Shown one piece after another: positions 1 through 7,991 of a DNA stretch of 17,921 nucleotides. Location of the stretch: positions 1 to 17,921 of the forward strand of contig JALXCX010000280.1 of NCBI GenBank assembly GCA_026990725.1, in the 5' to 3' direction. Below the pieces are notes generated by a model. The model saw only the letters and a program-made list of their open reading frames with translations. It had not been told where the DNA came from and searched no databases. The position numbers and the translations under genes were made by a program. Source of the stretch: Desulfobulbaceae bacterium. Lineage in GTDB: Bacteria; Desulfobacterota; Desulfobulbia; Desulfobulbales; Desulfobulbaceae. Numbering within the stretch: position 1 is the stretch's first letter; the number at the start of each line of letters is the position of its first letter.

Positions 1-222
1 CCCAATGCCAAGAGCCATAAGACTGACTAGTAGCGCATCAGTACCGCTGGATACACCAACGGCCTGCGCAGCACCGCAATAGTCGGCAATTTCTTCCTCA
101 AGTGAGGCCACCTTGGGGCCCAGAATATAACGCGTTGAATCGATTACTCCGGTAACTTCTTTGAGAATCTCTTCGCGAAAGAGTTTCATCTGCGGCTGCA
201 GATCAAGCAGGGGGACGTTCAT
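1..222 (-). CDS. DegT/DnrJ/EryC1/StrS-family PLP aminotransferase, N-terminal part (cut by window edge)
   Basis: Only the first 74 codons are present; the reading frame stays open through base 1. The protein begins MNVPLLDLQPQ, the usual opening of DegT/DnrJ/EryC1/StrS enzymes, and continues with RYILGPKVASLEEEIADYCGA (about residues 31-51, substrate/dimer region) and SSGTDAL (residues 58-64), which in this family holds the PLP phosphate. The catalytic lysine lies beyond the window. Family members transfer an amino group from glutamate to a keto-sugar nucleotide for surface polysaccharides or glycosylation. The start is the ATG at 222-220; a GAGGA ribosome binding site lies a few bases upstream. 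It follows rpoH on the same strand after 23 bases, so co-transcription is likely. The exact sugar substrate cannot be told from this fragment. Confidence 0.88.
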   Translation of the reverse strand, partial: MNVPLLDLQPQMKLFREEILKEVTGVIDSTRYILGPKVASLEEEIADYCGAAQAVGVSSGTDALLVSLMALGIG

Positions 223-245
223 AAATCCTCGTATAAAAACCTAAA

Positions 246-1232
246 TCAGGATGATTCGTCGGATCCGACAGCAGGTACAATACGCTCGGAACTGAGGAAA
301 TCCTTAATATCAGGCATTTCTTTTTCAAATAGTTTTTTTAATTTTTTAAGGAGATTTGACTCTATCTGCCTGACCCGTTCTCTGGAAATGCCAAACTGGT
401 CAGCGATTGTCTGTAATGTCCTGGGCTCATCATTCAGCAACCGGGTGGTTAAAATGATTTTTTCCTTGTCATTGAGTTTGTCCTCAACAGACGATAACAC
501 CTCGCCGAGCCGTTCACGCATCTCCTGACCGGCGACAATGTCTTCAATACCTGGCCCACCATGGGGCAGAAAACTTTTCTGTTCATCTTCAGAGTCATTG
601 CGGACAGGAGCCTCAAGGGACACATCCCAGTTGTCCATACGCTGGCCCATTTCAATGACTTCACTTTCTTTTACTTTCAGGCGTTCGGCCAACAACTTGA
701 CATCGGGTTTAAACCCCTGTGCCTCAAGAAGTTTTTTTTCTTTGTTTAAACTAAAAAAAAGCTTTCGCTGGGCCTGGGTTGTCCCTATTTTTACCAACCG
801 CCAGTTATCCATTATAAATTTAAGGATATAAGCACGGATCCAATAGGCTGCATAGTAAGAAAATTTTACACCACGATAGGGGTCAAATTTTTTCGTTGCC
901 TGAACAAGACCAACATTGCCTTCCTGGATGAGGTCCATAAAATTCTGCATCCAGTATTTCTGAAAATCCATGGCAACCTTAACAACAAGACGCAGGTTGG
1001 CTGATACAAGTTGGTACGCTGCCTCCGGATCACCTGTTTCCTGAAAACGGGAAGCAAGCTCTTCGGTTTCTTCACGACTGAGCAATTGATATTGACTGAT
1101 TTCCTGTAAATACCGATGCAGTGCAGGATTACTGACAGCAGGCAGATTCTCTTCTGAAGAAAGAGCGACAAGAGGATGGAATTGTTCACCTTTCTTTGCT
1201 TTATGTTGAGATTTATTCTTTTTGTCACTCAT
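246..1232 (-). CDS. rpoH: RNA polymerase heat-shock sigma factor RpoH (sigma-32 type)
   Basis: A 328-aa sigma-70-family protein. Region 2 spans roughly residues 74-145, with NLRLVVKVA, the core-binding DLIQEGNVGL (100-109) and the -10-reading FSYYAAYWIRAYI (124-136). It is followed by NWRLVKI and the block QRKLFFSLN (155-163), which matches the RpoH box that separates sigma-32 from housekeeping and sporulation sigmas. Region 4.2 is the helix-turn-helix around TIADQFGISRERVRQIE (275-291). At 328 aa it is longer than the ~285 aa of enterobacterial RpoH because of a lysine-rich N-terminal tail of about 35 residues and a short C-terminal tail. The ATG at 1232-1230 is chosen; a TTG two codons upstream (1238) is also possible. 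No purine-rich ribosome site is visible and the bases before the start are pyrimidine-rich. It should direct transcription of chaperone and protease genes. It is read divergently from lepA and probably together with the downstream aminotransferase. Confidence 0.93.
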   Translation of the reverse strand: MSDKKNKSQHKAKKGEQFHPLVALSSEENLPAVSNPALHRYLQEISQYQLLSREETEELASRFQETGDPEAAYQLVSANLRLVVKVAMDFQKYWMQNFMDLIQEGNVGLVQATKKFDPYRGVKFSYYAAYWIRAYILKFIMDNWRLVKIGTTQAQRKLFFSLNKEKKLLEAQGFKPDVKLLAERLKVKESEVIEMGQRMDNWDVSLEAPVRNDSEDEQKSFLPHGGPGIEDIVAGQEMRERLGEVLSSVEDKLNDKEKIILTTRLLNDEPRTLQTIADQFGISRERVRQIESNLLKKLKKLFEKEMPDIKDFLSSERIVPAVGSDESS

Positions 1233-1643
1233 AAACAAGAAGTTGTGCTGTTTTTTACCAGTCAGTTATTCTTTTTTGCTGAAAGTCGCCACTGAAACCT
1301 GATTAGCCATGCCCTGGCTGCGAACTTCCAGAGTTCGTTGTAGCTTGCCAATTTGGTCCAGCAATGCTGGTTAGATTAAATAATATACTATACTCGATTC
1401 GAATAAAAATTTCACTTCAATAACCCCTCTATGGAACATATCATAAAGGGACAATTAACAGGCCTGCAAAAGGACGGAGTTGGAAGAAACACTTTTTTAG
1501 CTCCAAGGCAAAGTATGTGCCCACGGTAAACAAATAACCAAAAGAGATGGCAGGAATGTCCGGAAAGAGTTTAAATTTAAAAATGTTTATGCTATTTCTT
1601 TGCGGTCAAATAAAATATATTTTCCCACACAACCAACTCCTTC
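1233..1643. other. Divergent intergenic spacer between rpoH and lepA
   Basis: No convincing gene is present. The spacer must contain promoters for rpoH (leftward) and lepA (rightward), but I could not pair clear -35 and -10 elements with proper spacing. The part around 1375-1420 is very AT-rich and includes TATA-like runs and the 8-base palindrome ATTCGAAT (1397-1404). Three short inverted repeats sit together at 1321-1370. The only notable open frame, 1431-1529 (32 codons plus stop), lacks a ribosome site and resembles nothing I know. The stretch just before lepA is pyrimidine-rich and lacks a Shine-Dalgarno sequence. Confidence 0.7.
1321..1370. repeat. Cluster of three short perfect inverted repeats
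   Basis: Three near-adjacent palindromes occur in 50 bases of the rpoH/lepA spacer. They are CGAACT-5-AGTTCG (1321-1337), CCAA-1-TTGG (1348-1356) and CCAGCA-1-TGCTGG (1358-1370). They lie about 90-140 bases upstream of the rpoH start, in its probable leader or promoter region. They could be operator half-sites or structure in the rpoH leader RNA; the sequence alone does not decide. Confidence 0.5.
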
Positions 1644-3437
1644 ATGAAAAACATAAGAAACTTCAGCGTTATTGCTCATATTGATCACGGTAAATCAACA
1701 CTTTCCGACCGGATGATTCAACTGTGCGATCTGGTTACTGATCGAGAATTTAAAGACCAGCTTCTCGACAATATGGATATTGAAAGGGAGCGCGGCATAA
1801 CGATTAAGAGCCAGACCATCTGTCTGCCGTACAAGGCACAAGACGGAAAAATGTACTCCCTTAATCTGGTTGACACCCCCGGTCATGTTGATTTCAGCTA
1901 CGAAGTTTCAAGAGCTCTGGCATCCTGCGAAGGAGCCGTTCTGCTTATTGACGCTGCCCAGGGCATTGAGGCTCAGACTCTGGCCAATCTGTATCTTGCC
2001 ATGGACAATGATCTGGAGGTCATACCTGTTATCAACAAGATTGATTTACCTGCTGCTGAGCCTGAAAAGGTCGCCCAGGAGATTGAAGAGGATCTTGGCA
2101 TGGAAGGTGAACTTATCCAGAGATGTTCGGCTAAAACCGGAGAGGGGGTAAAAGAAATTCTTGAATCAATAGTCGAGTTTCTTCCACCACCAGAAGGCGA
2201 TCCGGATAAACCTCTTGAGGCCTTGATCTTTGATGCAAATTACGATCCCTATCGAGGAACTGTTATTTCTGTCCGCATAATGAACGGGACAATAAAGCCT
2301 GGTGACCAGATCCTTTTCATGCACAATAACTCGGAATACAGGGTTGAGGAAGTCGGTCTTTTCCGTTTGAAAAAAGAAAGCGAAAAAAGTTTGAGCGCAG
2401 GCCAGGTCGGCTACATTATTGCCGGGGTCAAAACTGTATCAGACACCAAACCAGGTGACACCATCACCCATGCAGAGGCCCCCTGCCCTGCTCCTCTTGA
2501 AGGTTTCAAGGAAATTCAGCAGGTCGTTTTTTCTTCGCTTTATCCCATTTCTTCTGATGATTATGAAGACCTGGCCACAGCCCTGGAAAAGTTGAAACTC
2601 AACGATGCCGCCCTTATCTTTCAAAAGGATTCATCAGCGGCCCTTGGTTTTGGTTTTCGCTGCGGTTTCCTGGGCCTACTGCATCTGGAAGTTGTACAGG
2701 AGCGTCTGGAACGGGAATTTGATATTTCTCTGATTCTCACTGTTCCTTCGGTCAAGTACAAAGTGTATTTACAGGATAAAAAAGAGCTTGAGGTGGACAA
2801 TCCGTCATACTTCCCTGATCCCGGCTCAATTGAACACATTGAGGAACCCTTTATCAAGGCCACTATACTCATTCCAGAGCGCTATATGGGGGTTGTGATG
2901 TCGCTGTGCATGGAAAGAAGAGGAGAAAATACCAACTATCATTACCCCATGCCGGGACGAATAGAATTTACCTGCGAGCTGCCACTTGCTGAAGTTATTT
3001 ACGATTTTTATGATAAACTTAAATCCGTGACCCAGGGGTATGGATCTTTTGACTATGAACTCATAGACTATCGCCGTAGTGATCTGGTGAAACTTGATAT
3101 TCTTGTCAATGGCGAACAGGTTGACGCTTTATCACAACTCTCCCACAGGCAAAGAGCACGGGAACGCGGCCTGAAGGCCTGCGAAAGCCTGAAAGAGGAA
3201 ATTCCGCGGCAGATGTTTAAAATAGCCATTCAGGCAGCAATCGGCGGGAATATTATTGCCCGGTCAAATATTTCAGCCCTGAGAAAAGATGTCACAGCCA
3301 AGTGTTATGGCGGTGACATCTCACGAAAACGAAAACTGCTCGAAAAACAGAAAGCAGGAAAAAAGCGCATGAAAACCGTGGGCAACGTGGATATTCCTCA
3401 GCGAGCTTTTCTTTCTGTGCTTAAATCAGATCAGTAA
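1644..3437 (+). CDS. lepA: Elongation factor 4 (LepA), ribosome back-translocase GTPase
   Basis: A full-length LepA of 597 aa, the normal family size. The GTPase domain carries AHIDHGKST (residues 11-19, P-loop), the switch-I element RGIT (50-53), DTPGH (77-81) and NKID (131-134). EF-G-like domains follow, and the C-terminal LepA-specific domain contains the diagnostic GGDISRKRKLLEKQKAGKKR with basic residues that reach the ribosome. EF-4 binds 70S ribosomes and remodels stalled or misassembled ones; it acts in the cytoplasm and at the membrane. The ATG at 1644 gives the canonical MKNIRNFSVIAHIDHGKS start. No Shine-Dalgarno is seen; the upstream bases are ACTCCTTC. The stop at 3435 is followed by an (ATTA)n-like stretch with a second in-frame TAA at 3447. 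The gene converges on the minus-strand genes to its right. Confidence 0.97.
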   Translation: MKNIRNFSVIAHIDHGKSTLSDRMIQLCDLVTDREFKDQLLDNMDIERERGITIKSQTICLPYKAQDGKMYSLNLVDTPGHVDFSYEVSRALASCEGAVLLIDAAQGIEAQTLANLYLAMDNDLEVIPVINKIDLPAAEPEKVAQEIEEDLGMEGELIQRCSAKTGEGVKEILESIVEFLPPPEGDPDKPLEALIFDANYDPYRGTVISVRIMNGTIKPGDQILFMHNNSEYRVEEVGLFRLKKESEKSLSAGQVGYIIAGVKTVSDTKPGDTITHAEAPCPAPLEGFKEIQQVVFSSLYPISSDDYEDLATALEKLKLNDAALIFQKDSSAALGFGFRCGFLGLLHLEVVQERLEREFDISLILTVPSVKYKVYLQDKKELEVDNPSYFPDPGSIEHIEEPFIKATILIPERYMGVVMSLCMERRGENTNYHYPMPGRIEFTCELPLAEVIYDFYDKLKSVTQGYGSFDYELIDYRRSDLVKLDILVNGEQVDALSQLSHRQRARERGLKACESLKEEIPRQMFKIAIQAAIGGNIIARSNISALRKDVTAKCYGGDISRKRKLLEKQKAGKKRMKTVGNVDIPQRAFLSVLKSDQ

Positions 3438-3466
3438 TTAATTAATTAAAGGTATAGTAAAATGTT

Positions 3467-3501
3467 ACTGATTGATATTAATAATAATAATATCAATCAG
3501 T
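3467..3501. terminator. AT-rich hairpin between convergent genes, possible bidirectional terminator
   Basis: A perfect 13-base-pair inverted repeat (3467-3479 with 3489-3501, arms ACTGATTGATATT / AATATCAATCAGT) encloses a 9-base AATAATAAT-like loop. It lies 29 bases after the lepA stop and 39 bases beyond the stop of the convergent zinc-ribbon gene, where a shared terminator is expected. The stem is AT-rich and no uninterrupted T tract follows on either side, so it is not a textbook intrinsic terminator. A role in RNA 3'-end protection is an alternative. Confidence 0.5.
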
Positions 3502-3540
3502 TGAAAATAGTAGTAATGATTTTCCGAGTTTTCCTTTTCC

Positions 3541-4068
3541 TCAGGCAAAGCACAGGCCGCAGTCCGGACAGGTTGGCTGGGTTGTCGGGAACACGCAGCC
3601 ACAGGCCGGACAGGTGGCGTTTTCTGCTGCTGTATTAAAGACAGCGCCTGCATGGGTGGTGTCGTGATCTTCAAGAGAAGTTGAACGAACATGCTCTTGT
3701 TCCAGAATCTCCAATACGTCCTGAACTTCCGACATCCTGACCTTTACAATAAGATCAGTCCCGCAACATCCCTGTCCGCAACTGCTGGTATCTTTGACCG
3801 CAAGGCTTGGAATACCTTCTCTTTCAAGCAATATCTGCATCTCTTTCATTTCCATAACCGGGCCCCTTCTGATGCTGACCATTTCATCATCAGGGGAAAG
3901 ACACATATTTCTTTGTGCTTTTTTCTCCATTTTCTGAGAGACAAGCTCGATCATCTGCGCTCCGGTGAGCAGCTCTACGGCACAGCTGGCACAGGTCACA
4001 ATTTCTGAACGGTATTCATCACTGCATTGGGGGCAATATTTTAATTCAGGATCAAATTCATGGTCCAT
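3541..4068 (-). CDS. Zinc-ribbon protein with DUF2007-like central domain
   Basis: A 175-aa cytoplasmic protein with no signal peptide or membrane segment. A four-cysteine zinc ribbon stands at each end: CPQC (12-15) with CASC (26-29), and CPAC (153-156) with CPDC (167-170). The middle (about 63-126) has the pattern of a DUF2007 'putative signal-transducing' fold: a strand, the helix MKEMQILLEREGIPSLAV, then DLIVKV and a helix VQDVLEILEQEH. An extra cysteine cluster, CGQGCC (97-102), interrupts this domain. The start ATG at 4068-4066 has an excellent AGGAGAG ribosome site six or so bases away. The gene follows pepN on the same strand after 91 bases. The molecular function of this family is not known to me; the DUF2007 assignment is from pattern only. 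Confidence 0.85.
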   Translation of the reverse strand: MDHEFDPELKYCPQCSDEYRSEIVTCASCAVELLTGAQMIELVSQKMEKKAQRNMCLSPDDEMVSIRRGPVMEMKEMQILLEREGIPSLAVKDTSSCGQGCCGTDLIVKVRMSEVQDVLEILEQEHVRSTSLEDHDTTHAGAVFNTAAENATCPACGCVFPTTQPTCPDCGLCFA

Positions 4069-4115
4069 TTGTTCTCTCCTCTTGTGTATTTACCAGTTGT
4101 TCATTTTTTTCTGTT

Positions 4116-4139
4116 GGCCATGGGGTTCAGCCCGTGGCC
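4116..4139. other. GC-rich hairpin downstream of pepN
   Basis: GGCCATGGG (4116-4124) can pair with CCCGTGGCC (4131-4139) around a 6-base loop, with a single non-Watson-Crick pair. It begins 20 bases after the pepN stop and precedes the zinc-ribbon gene on the same strand. No T tract follows in the minus-strand direction (A-rich sequence does), so it is more likely an RNA-processing or partial attenuation structure than an efficient terminator. Confidence 0.35.
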
Positions 4140-4159
4140 GCTTGCGGCAGTGGAGGTTC

Positions 4160-6805
4160 TCATTGCAGACTCTTTTCAACAATTTCCCCAACGTCGCCGG
4201 ATAAATCTGTAAAACCGGTTATTTTTTCAAGGGCCTGCTTCATCATTTTTTTTTGATTAGCGCCATAACGTTTCCACATTGTCAGGGGAGTGACCAGCCT
4301 GGACGCAATTTGTGGATTCATTGGATCAAGCGTTTCTATACACTGGACCAGAAACGCATAACCAGAGCCGTCTACGGCATGGAACTGTTGCAGATTACCA
4401 GAAAAGGCGCCAATAAGAGCCCTCACTTTATTAGGGGTTTTCATGCTGAAAGCGGTATGTTCTGTTAATCTCTTCACCCGGTCAAGCGTTCCGGGTAAGG
4501 TACATGTTGCCTGGAGCATGAGCCATTTATCAATAACCAGGGGATCATTTTGCCAGCGCTCGTAAAAATCGTCAAGTAATTCAGCACCTGCTGAAAGATC
4601 GCCATTGACGACCGCTGAAAGAGCAGCAAAAGCATCTGTCATGTTATCACTGTTCTCATATTGCGATATTCCCAGGCCAAGGAGGTCCGGGGAGACATTC
4701 TCCCCGGGCCTAGGAGCGAGTAAATAGTGCAGACAGCAGTTTTTCATGGTTCTTCGGCCAGCTTGTTCTTGAAAGTACACATACGGTTCTCGTGTAGTTA
4801 ACGTGTTATAAAGATCTAAAAAATATTTTTTATGTGTTTGACCCAGCTGATGCCGAAATGTCTGGCGCGCCGTAAAGACAGCTTCCGGGTCAATAACCTC
4901 CATCTGTTGCCCTATCCATGGCTCTGTGGGCAAGATGAGAGCAGCCGCCAAAAATGCGGGGTCCGATTTTTTATCCTTTAAGAGCAGTTGAAATGCTTCA
5001 TGAAAAAGCTTTGGAACCTGGATGGATTGTTTTTTCTGGAAAGCAGCTATTGACTGGAGTAAAAATTTCAAGCCCAGCTGCTGGCCGGCATCCCAACGAT
5101 TAAACGGGTCAGAGTCATGCCCCATGAGAAAGGCCAGATCATTGTCGGAAAGATCAGACGTACATTTTACAGGAGCAGAAAAATTTCTTAACAGGGAAAC
5201 GACTGGTTCTTCATCCAGATTGACGCAAATAAATTCCTGATGTTTTTCTTTAAAGATGAGGCATGAATTTGTTATTTCATCATTGTTTTTAAGAGATATC
5301 TTTTTGTCTGATCCGTTTTTATCCAGCAGGCCAAGGGTTACGGGTATGTAGAAAGGTTTTTTTACCGTTTGCCCGGGAGTCTCCGGGCAGGACTGTTTAA
5401 GCCCAATCGTTAATTCCCGGGCATGAGTGTCATATCTATACCGGGCCTCAACAAGCGGAGTACCGGCCTGACTGTACCAGAATGAAAATTGACTGAGATC
5501 CCTGCTGTTTGCATCTTCCATGGCAGCAAGAAAATCTTCACAGGTCACGGCCTGTCCGTCATGGCGCTTAAAATAGAGATCCATGCCCCGGCGAAACCCT
5601 TCCTCGCCAAGCAGGGTATGTATCATGCGAATGACCTCTGCCCCCTTGTTATAGACAGTTAAGGTATAAAAATTATTTATCTCCACAAATGATTCCGGCC
5701 TGACAGGATGAGCCATTGGCCCGGAATCTTCCCTGAATTGAAAACCACGCATCACGTTGACGTCATGAATTCTTTTTACTGCCCTTGAGCCCATATCAGC
5801 AGAAAATTCCTGATCCCGAAAAACAGTTAACCCCTCTTTTAAACTGAGTTGGAACCAGTCCCGGCAGGTAATCCGGTTGCCTGTCCAGTTATGGAAATAC
5901 TCATGGGCAATAACCCCTTCTATGCCTTCATAATCAGAATCAGTGGCTGTGGCAGGTTCTGCAAGAACATATTTGGAATTAAAGACATTGAGCCCCTTGT
6001 TTTCCATAGCGCCCATATTAAAATCATCAACAGCCACAATCATGTAGGTGTCGAGATCGTACTCACGACCAAAGCGCTGCTCATCCCAGAGCATGGCTTT
6101 TTTCAGCGATTCCATGGCGTGACCGCATTTATTTTTATTGCGCTCCTCAACAAAAATATGGAGTGCAACTTTGCGGCCTGACATGGTCGTAAAAATATCT
6201 TCAAGGCAAACAAGATTTCCAGCCACAAGCGCAAAAAGGTAACTGGGTTTTGGGTAAGGATCGTGCCAGGTGGCAAAATGACGACCATTATCCAACTTCC
6301 CCTTTTTGATCAGATTGCCATTGGAAAGCATTACCGGGCAGGTATCAGAATCTGCTATGATTGTTGTAGTAAAAACCGCCATAACATCCGGCCTGTCGGG
6401 ATAACAGGTTATTCGACGAAACCCTTCTGCCTCACATTGCGTACAGTAATTCCCCGAAGAACGATACAGGCCCTCCAGAGCCGTATTGGCTTCCGGGGCA
6501 ATTATTGTTTCAATTTCAAGGGTAAACGCATCCGAAACCTTTGGAATATGGAGAATACTACCGTCATAGGTATAATTTTCCGGTGGCAATATCTTTTCAT
6601 CAAGTTTGACACTCACCAAGTCAAGATGTTCGCCATTGAGTTTGATTCCCGGTGCTTTTGAATTACTCTGTTCATTGCGCTGCAGCCTGAGGCACGAAAC
6701 GACTCTGGTTTTTTCCGGATCAAGTTCAAATACCAGATCAATGGTTGACACGTAAAATGAATAAGGCGTGTAATCTTTTAAATATTTGGTTTTGTGTTTT
6801 TTCAT
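4160..6805 (-). CDS. pepN: Aminopeptidase N (M1 family zinc metallopeptidase)
   Basis: An 881-aa protein, close to the ~870 aa of enterobacterial PepN. It removes N-terminal residues from peptides in the cytoplasm and carries no signal peptide. An N-terminal beta domain is followed by the catalytic domain with the exopeptidase motif GAMEN (265-269) and the zinc site HEYFH (301-305). The third zinc ligand Glu324 lies in SLKEGLT, exactly 18 residues after the second histidine. A tyrosine at 385 in VYNKGAEVIRM fits the transition-state-stabilising Tyr. The C-terminal helical domain is complete and the stop is at 4162-4160. The ATG at 6805 gives MKKHKTKYLKDYTPYSF, a typical start. No Shine-Dalgarno is visible (AATTCC precedes it). 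The gene is divergent from the CDF transporter and upstream of the zinc-ribbon gene. Confidence 0.97.
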   Translation of the reverse strand: MKKHKTKYLKDYTPYSFYVSTIDLVFELDPEKTRVVSCLRLQRNEQSNSKAPGIKLNGEHLDLVSVKLDEKILPPENYTYDGSILHIPKVSDAFTLEIETIIAPEANTALEGLYRSSGNYCTQCEAEGFRRITCYPDRPDVMAVFTTTIIADSDTCPVMLSNGNLIKKGKLDNGRHFATWHDPYPKPSYLFALVAGNLVCLEDIFTTMSGRKVALHIFVEERNKNKCGHAMESLKKAMLWDEQRFGREYDLDTYMIVAVDDFNMGAMENKGLNVFNSKYVLAEPATATDSDYEGIEGVIAHEYFHNWTGNRITCRDWFQLSLKEGLTVFRDQEFSADMGSRAVKRIHDVNVMRGFQFREDSGPMAHPVRPESFVEINNFYTLTVYNKGAEVIRMIHTLLGEEGFRRGMDLYFKRHDGQAVTCEDFLAAMEDANSRDLSQFSFWYSQAGTPLVEARYRYDTHARELTIGLKQSCPETPGQTVKKPFYIPVTLGLLDKNGSDKKISLKNNDEITNSCLIFKEKHQEFICVNLDEEPVVSLLRNFSAPVKCTSDLSDNDLAFLMGHDSDPFNRWDAGQQLGLKFLLQSIAAFQKKQSIQVPKLFHEAFQLLLKDKKSDPAFLAAALILPTEPWIGQQMEVIDPEAVFTARQTFRHQLGQTHKKYFLDLYNTLTTREPYVYFQEQAGRRTMKNCCLHYLLAPRPGENVSPDLLGLGISQYENSDNMTDAFAALSAVVNGDLSAGAELLDDFYERWQNDPLVIDKWLMLQATCTLPGTLDRVKRLTEHTAFSMKTPNKVRALIGAFSGNLQQFHAVDGSGYAFLVQCIETLDPMNPQIASRLVTPLTMWKRYGANQKKMMKQALEKITGFTDLSGDVGEIVEKSLQ

Positions 6806-6846
6806 GGAATTAAAAAGTAAAATTTCAATGCACAGACGTTGCGATT

Positions 6847-6875
6847 AGTATCATCTATTGGTAATAACTGCTCAA
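6847..6875 (-). promoter_or_regulatory. Candidate sigma-70 promoter for pepN
   Basis: On the minus strand TTGAGC (6875-6870) and GATACT (6852-6847) are 17 bases apart. Each box matches four of six consensus bases. This would place the transcript start about 35 bases before the pepN ATG. It is a prediction from sequence pattern only. Confidence 0.3.
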
Positions 6876-7064
6876 AGGTTCCTCAATAAGAATCTGGTTT
6901 ATTTTGTATATCATGGGTCTGGACCTTAGCCGCCTGAGGCGTAAAAACTCTATTTACCCCTGGTTTGCTTGCGGCTGGGCAGCTTATTTGCTCTTTCTTG
7001 GACCTTTGGCAATTACTGGTTGTTCATCCAACTATTACCATTTATTCCTTTCACCATCCAAAAA

Positions 7065-7973
7065 ATGTCACACGAAGCAGACTCTTTAAAATCAATTTTT
7101 TTTGCGCTTGGAGCAAACCTTGCCATTGCGATTGCCAAACTGGCCGCTGCTCTTTTCACCGGTTCAGGTGCTATGCTTGCAGAGGCTATTCACTCTTTTG
7201 CCGATTGCGGAAACCAGCTTCTCCTGTTGATTGGCATAAGAAAAGCAAAACATCCCCCCTCCCAGGATTATCCTCTGGGTTTTGGTAAGGCTATTTATTT
7301 TTGGTCATTTATTGTTGCTCTCATTTTGTTTTCCACGGGCGGACTGTATTCAATTTACGAAGGTGTACACAAGCTCCATCACCCGGAGCCTGTTTCTTCT
7401 TTGTTGCTTGCGGTCTGCGTCCTTGTATTTTCCTTTATTGCAGAATCCATTTCACTTTGGGGCTGCATGAGGGAAATCAATAAGACACGCGGCGCTCGTC
7501 CGATTTTACGCTGGCTGAAAGAAACGAGACAAAGTGATTTGCTGGTTGTTTTCGGTGAAGATACTGCGGCCTTAATGGGGCTGGCCATGGCACTTATCTC
7601 GGTCTGTCTGACCTGGATTACAGGTAATCCTATGTGGGATGCTCTTGGCTCCATCAGTATCGGTTGTCTGTTGGTCATTGTTGCTTTCTTTATTGGAAAA
7701 AAAGTCAAAGATCTGCTCATTGGCCAGGGAGTTGAACCAAAAATTAAAGAGGCCATGGAGAGTTTTCTCGTGCAGCGGCCGGAGGTGGAAACCCTTTATA
7801 GTTTTTTAACCATGCAGATGGGCAATGATGTTATGGTTGCCGTAAAAGCCCTGATGACAGAGAAAGACTCTGCCCAGAAGCTGATAACAGACATCAATAA
7901 CTGCGAAGCAGCCTTTAGACAGGCATTCCCTGAAACCATGTGGCTCTTTTTTGAACCAGATTTTCATGATTGA
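7065..7973 (+). CDS. Cation diffusion facilitator (CDF) family metal transporter, SLC30A9-like
   Basis: A 302-aa inner-membrane protein with about six hydrophobic helices and a short C-terminal cytoplasmic domain. The second helix carries HSFAD (His43, Asp47), the CDF metal-site pattern HxxxD, followed by CGNQ. The loop PLGFGKAIYFWSF resembles the HPYGYGR/YFW signature of the ZnT9-like branch. Helix five contains GEDTAALMG (164-172). Such proteins export Zn2+, Mn2+, Fe2+ or Co2+ in exchange for protons; the metal cannot be told here. The ATG at 7065 is chosen because it starts at a normal N-terminus (MSHEADSLKSIFFALGANL). The frame is open upstream to a TTG at 6969 that would add 32 hydrophobic residues. 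No ribosome site is seen at either. It lies 18 bases before the flavoprotein gene, so they probably share a transcript. Confidence 0.9.
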   Translation: MSHEADSLKSIFFALGANLAIAIAKLAAALFTGSGAMLAEAIHSFADCGNQLLLLIGIRKAKHPPSQDYPLGFGKAIYFWSFIVALILFSTGGLYSIYEGVHKLHHPEPVSSLLLAVCVLVFSFIAESISLWGCMREINKTRGARPILRWLKETRQSDLLVVFGEDTAALMGLAMALISVCLTWITGNPMWDALGSISIGCLLVIVAFFIGKKVKDLLIGQGVEPKIKEAMESFLVQRPEVETLYSFLTMQMGNDVMVAVKALMTEKDSAQKLITDINNCEAAFRQAFPETMWLFFEPDFHD

Positions 7974-7991
7974 TTTCTTTTTTATTTGTTC

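Noticed and set aside
1393..1404. TTCGAAT, resembling a tRNA T-loop
   Set aside because: The flanking bases form no T-arm, anticodon arm or acceptor stem on either strand.
1431..1529. 32-codon open frame in the rpoH/lepA spacer
   Set aside because: No ribosome site, no hydrophobic or domain pattern, and not distinguishable from chance.
6969..7064. TTG start adding 32 hydrophobic residues to the CDF transporter
   Set aside because: No ribosome site at the TTG, and the ATG at 7065 gives the usual CDF N-terminus and length.
6913..7089. 58-codon frame with a hydrophobic stretch and a lipobox-like ITGC
   Set aside because: No ribosome site, overlaps the CDF start, and the basic stretch before the hydrophobic part is long; probably a chance frame in the transporter leader.
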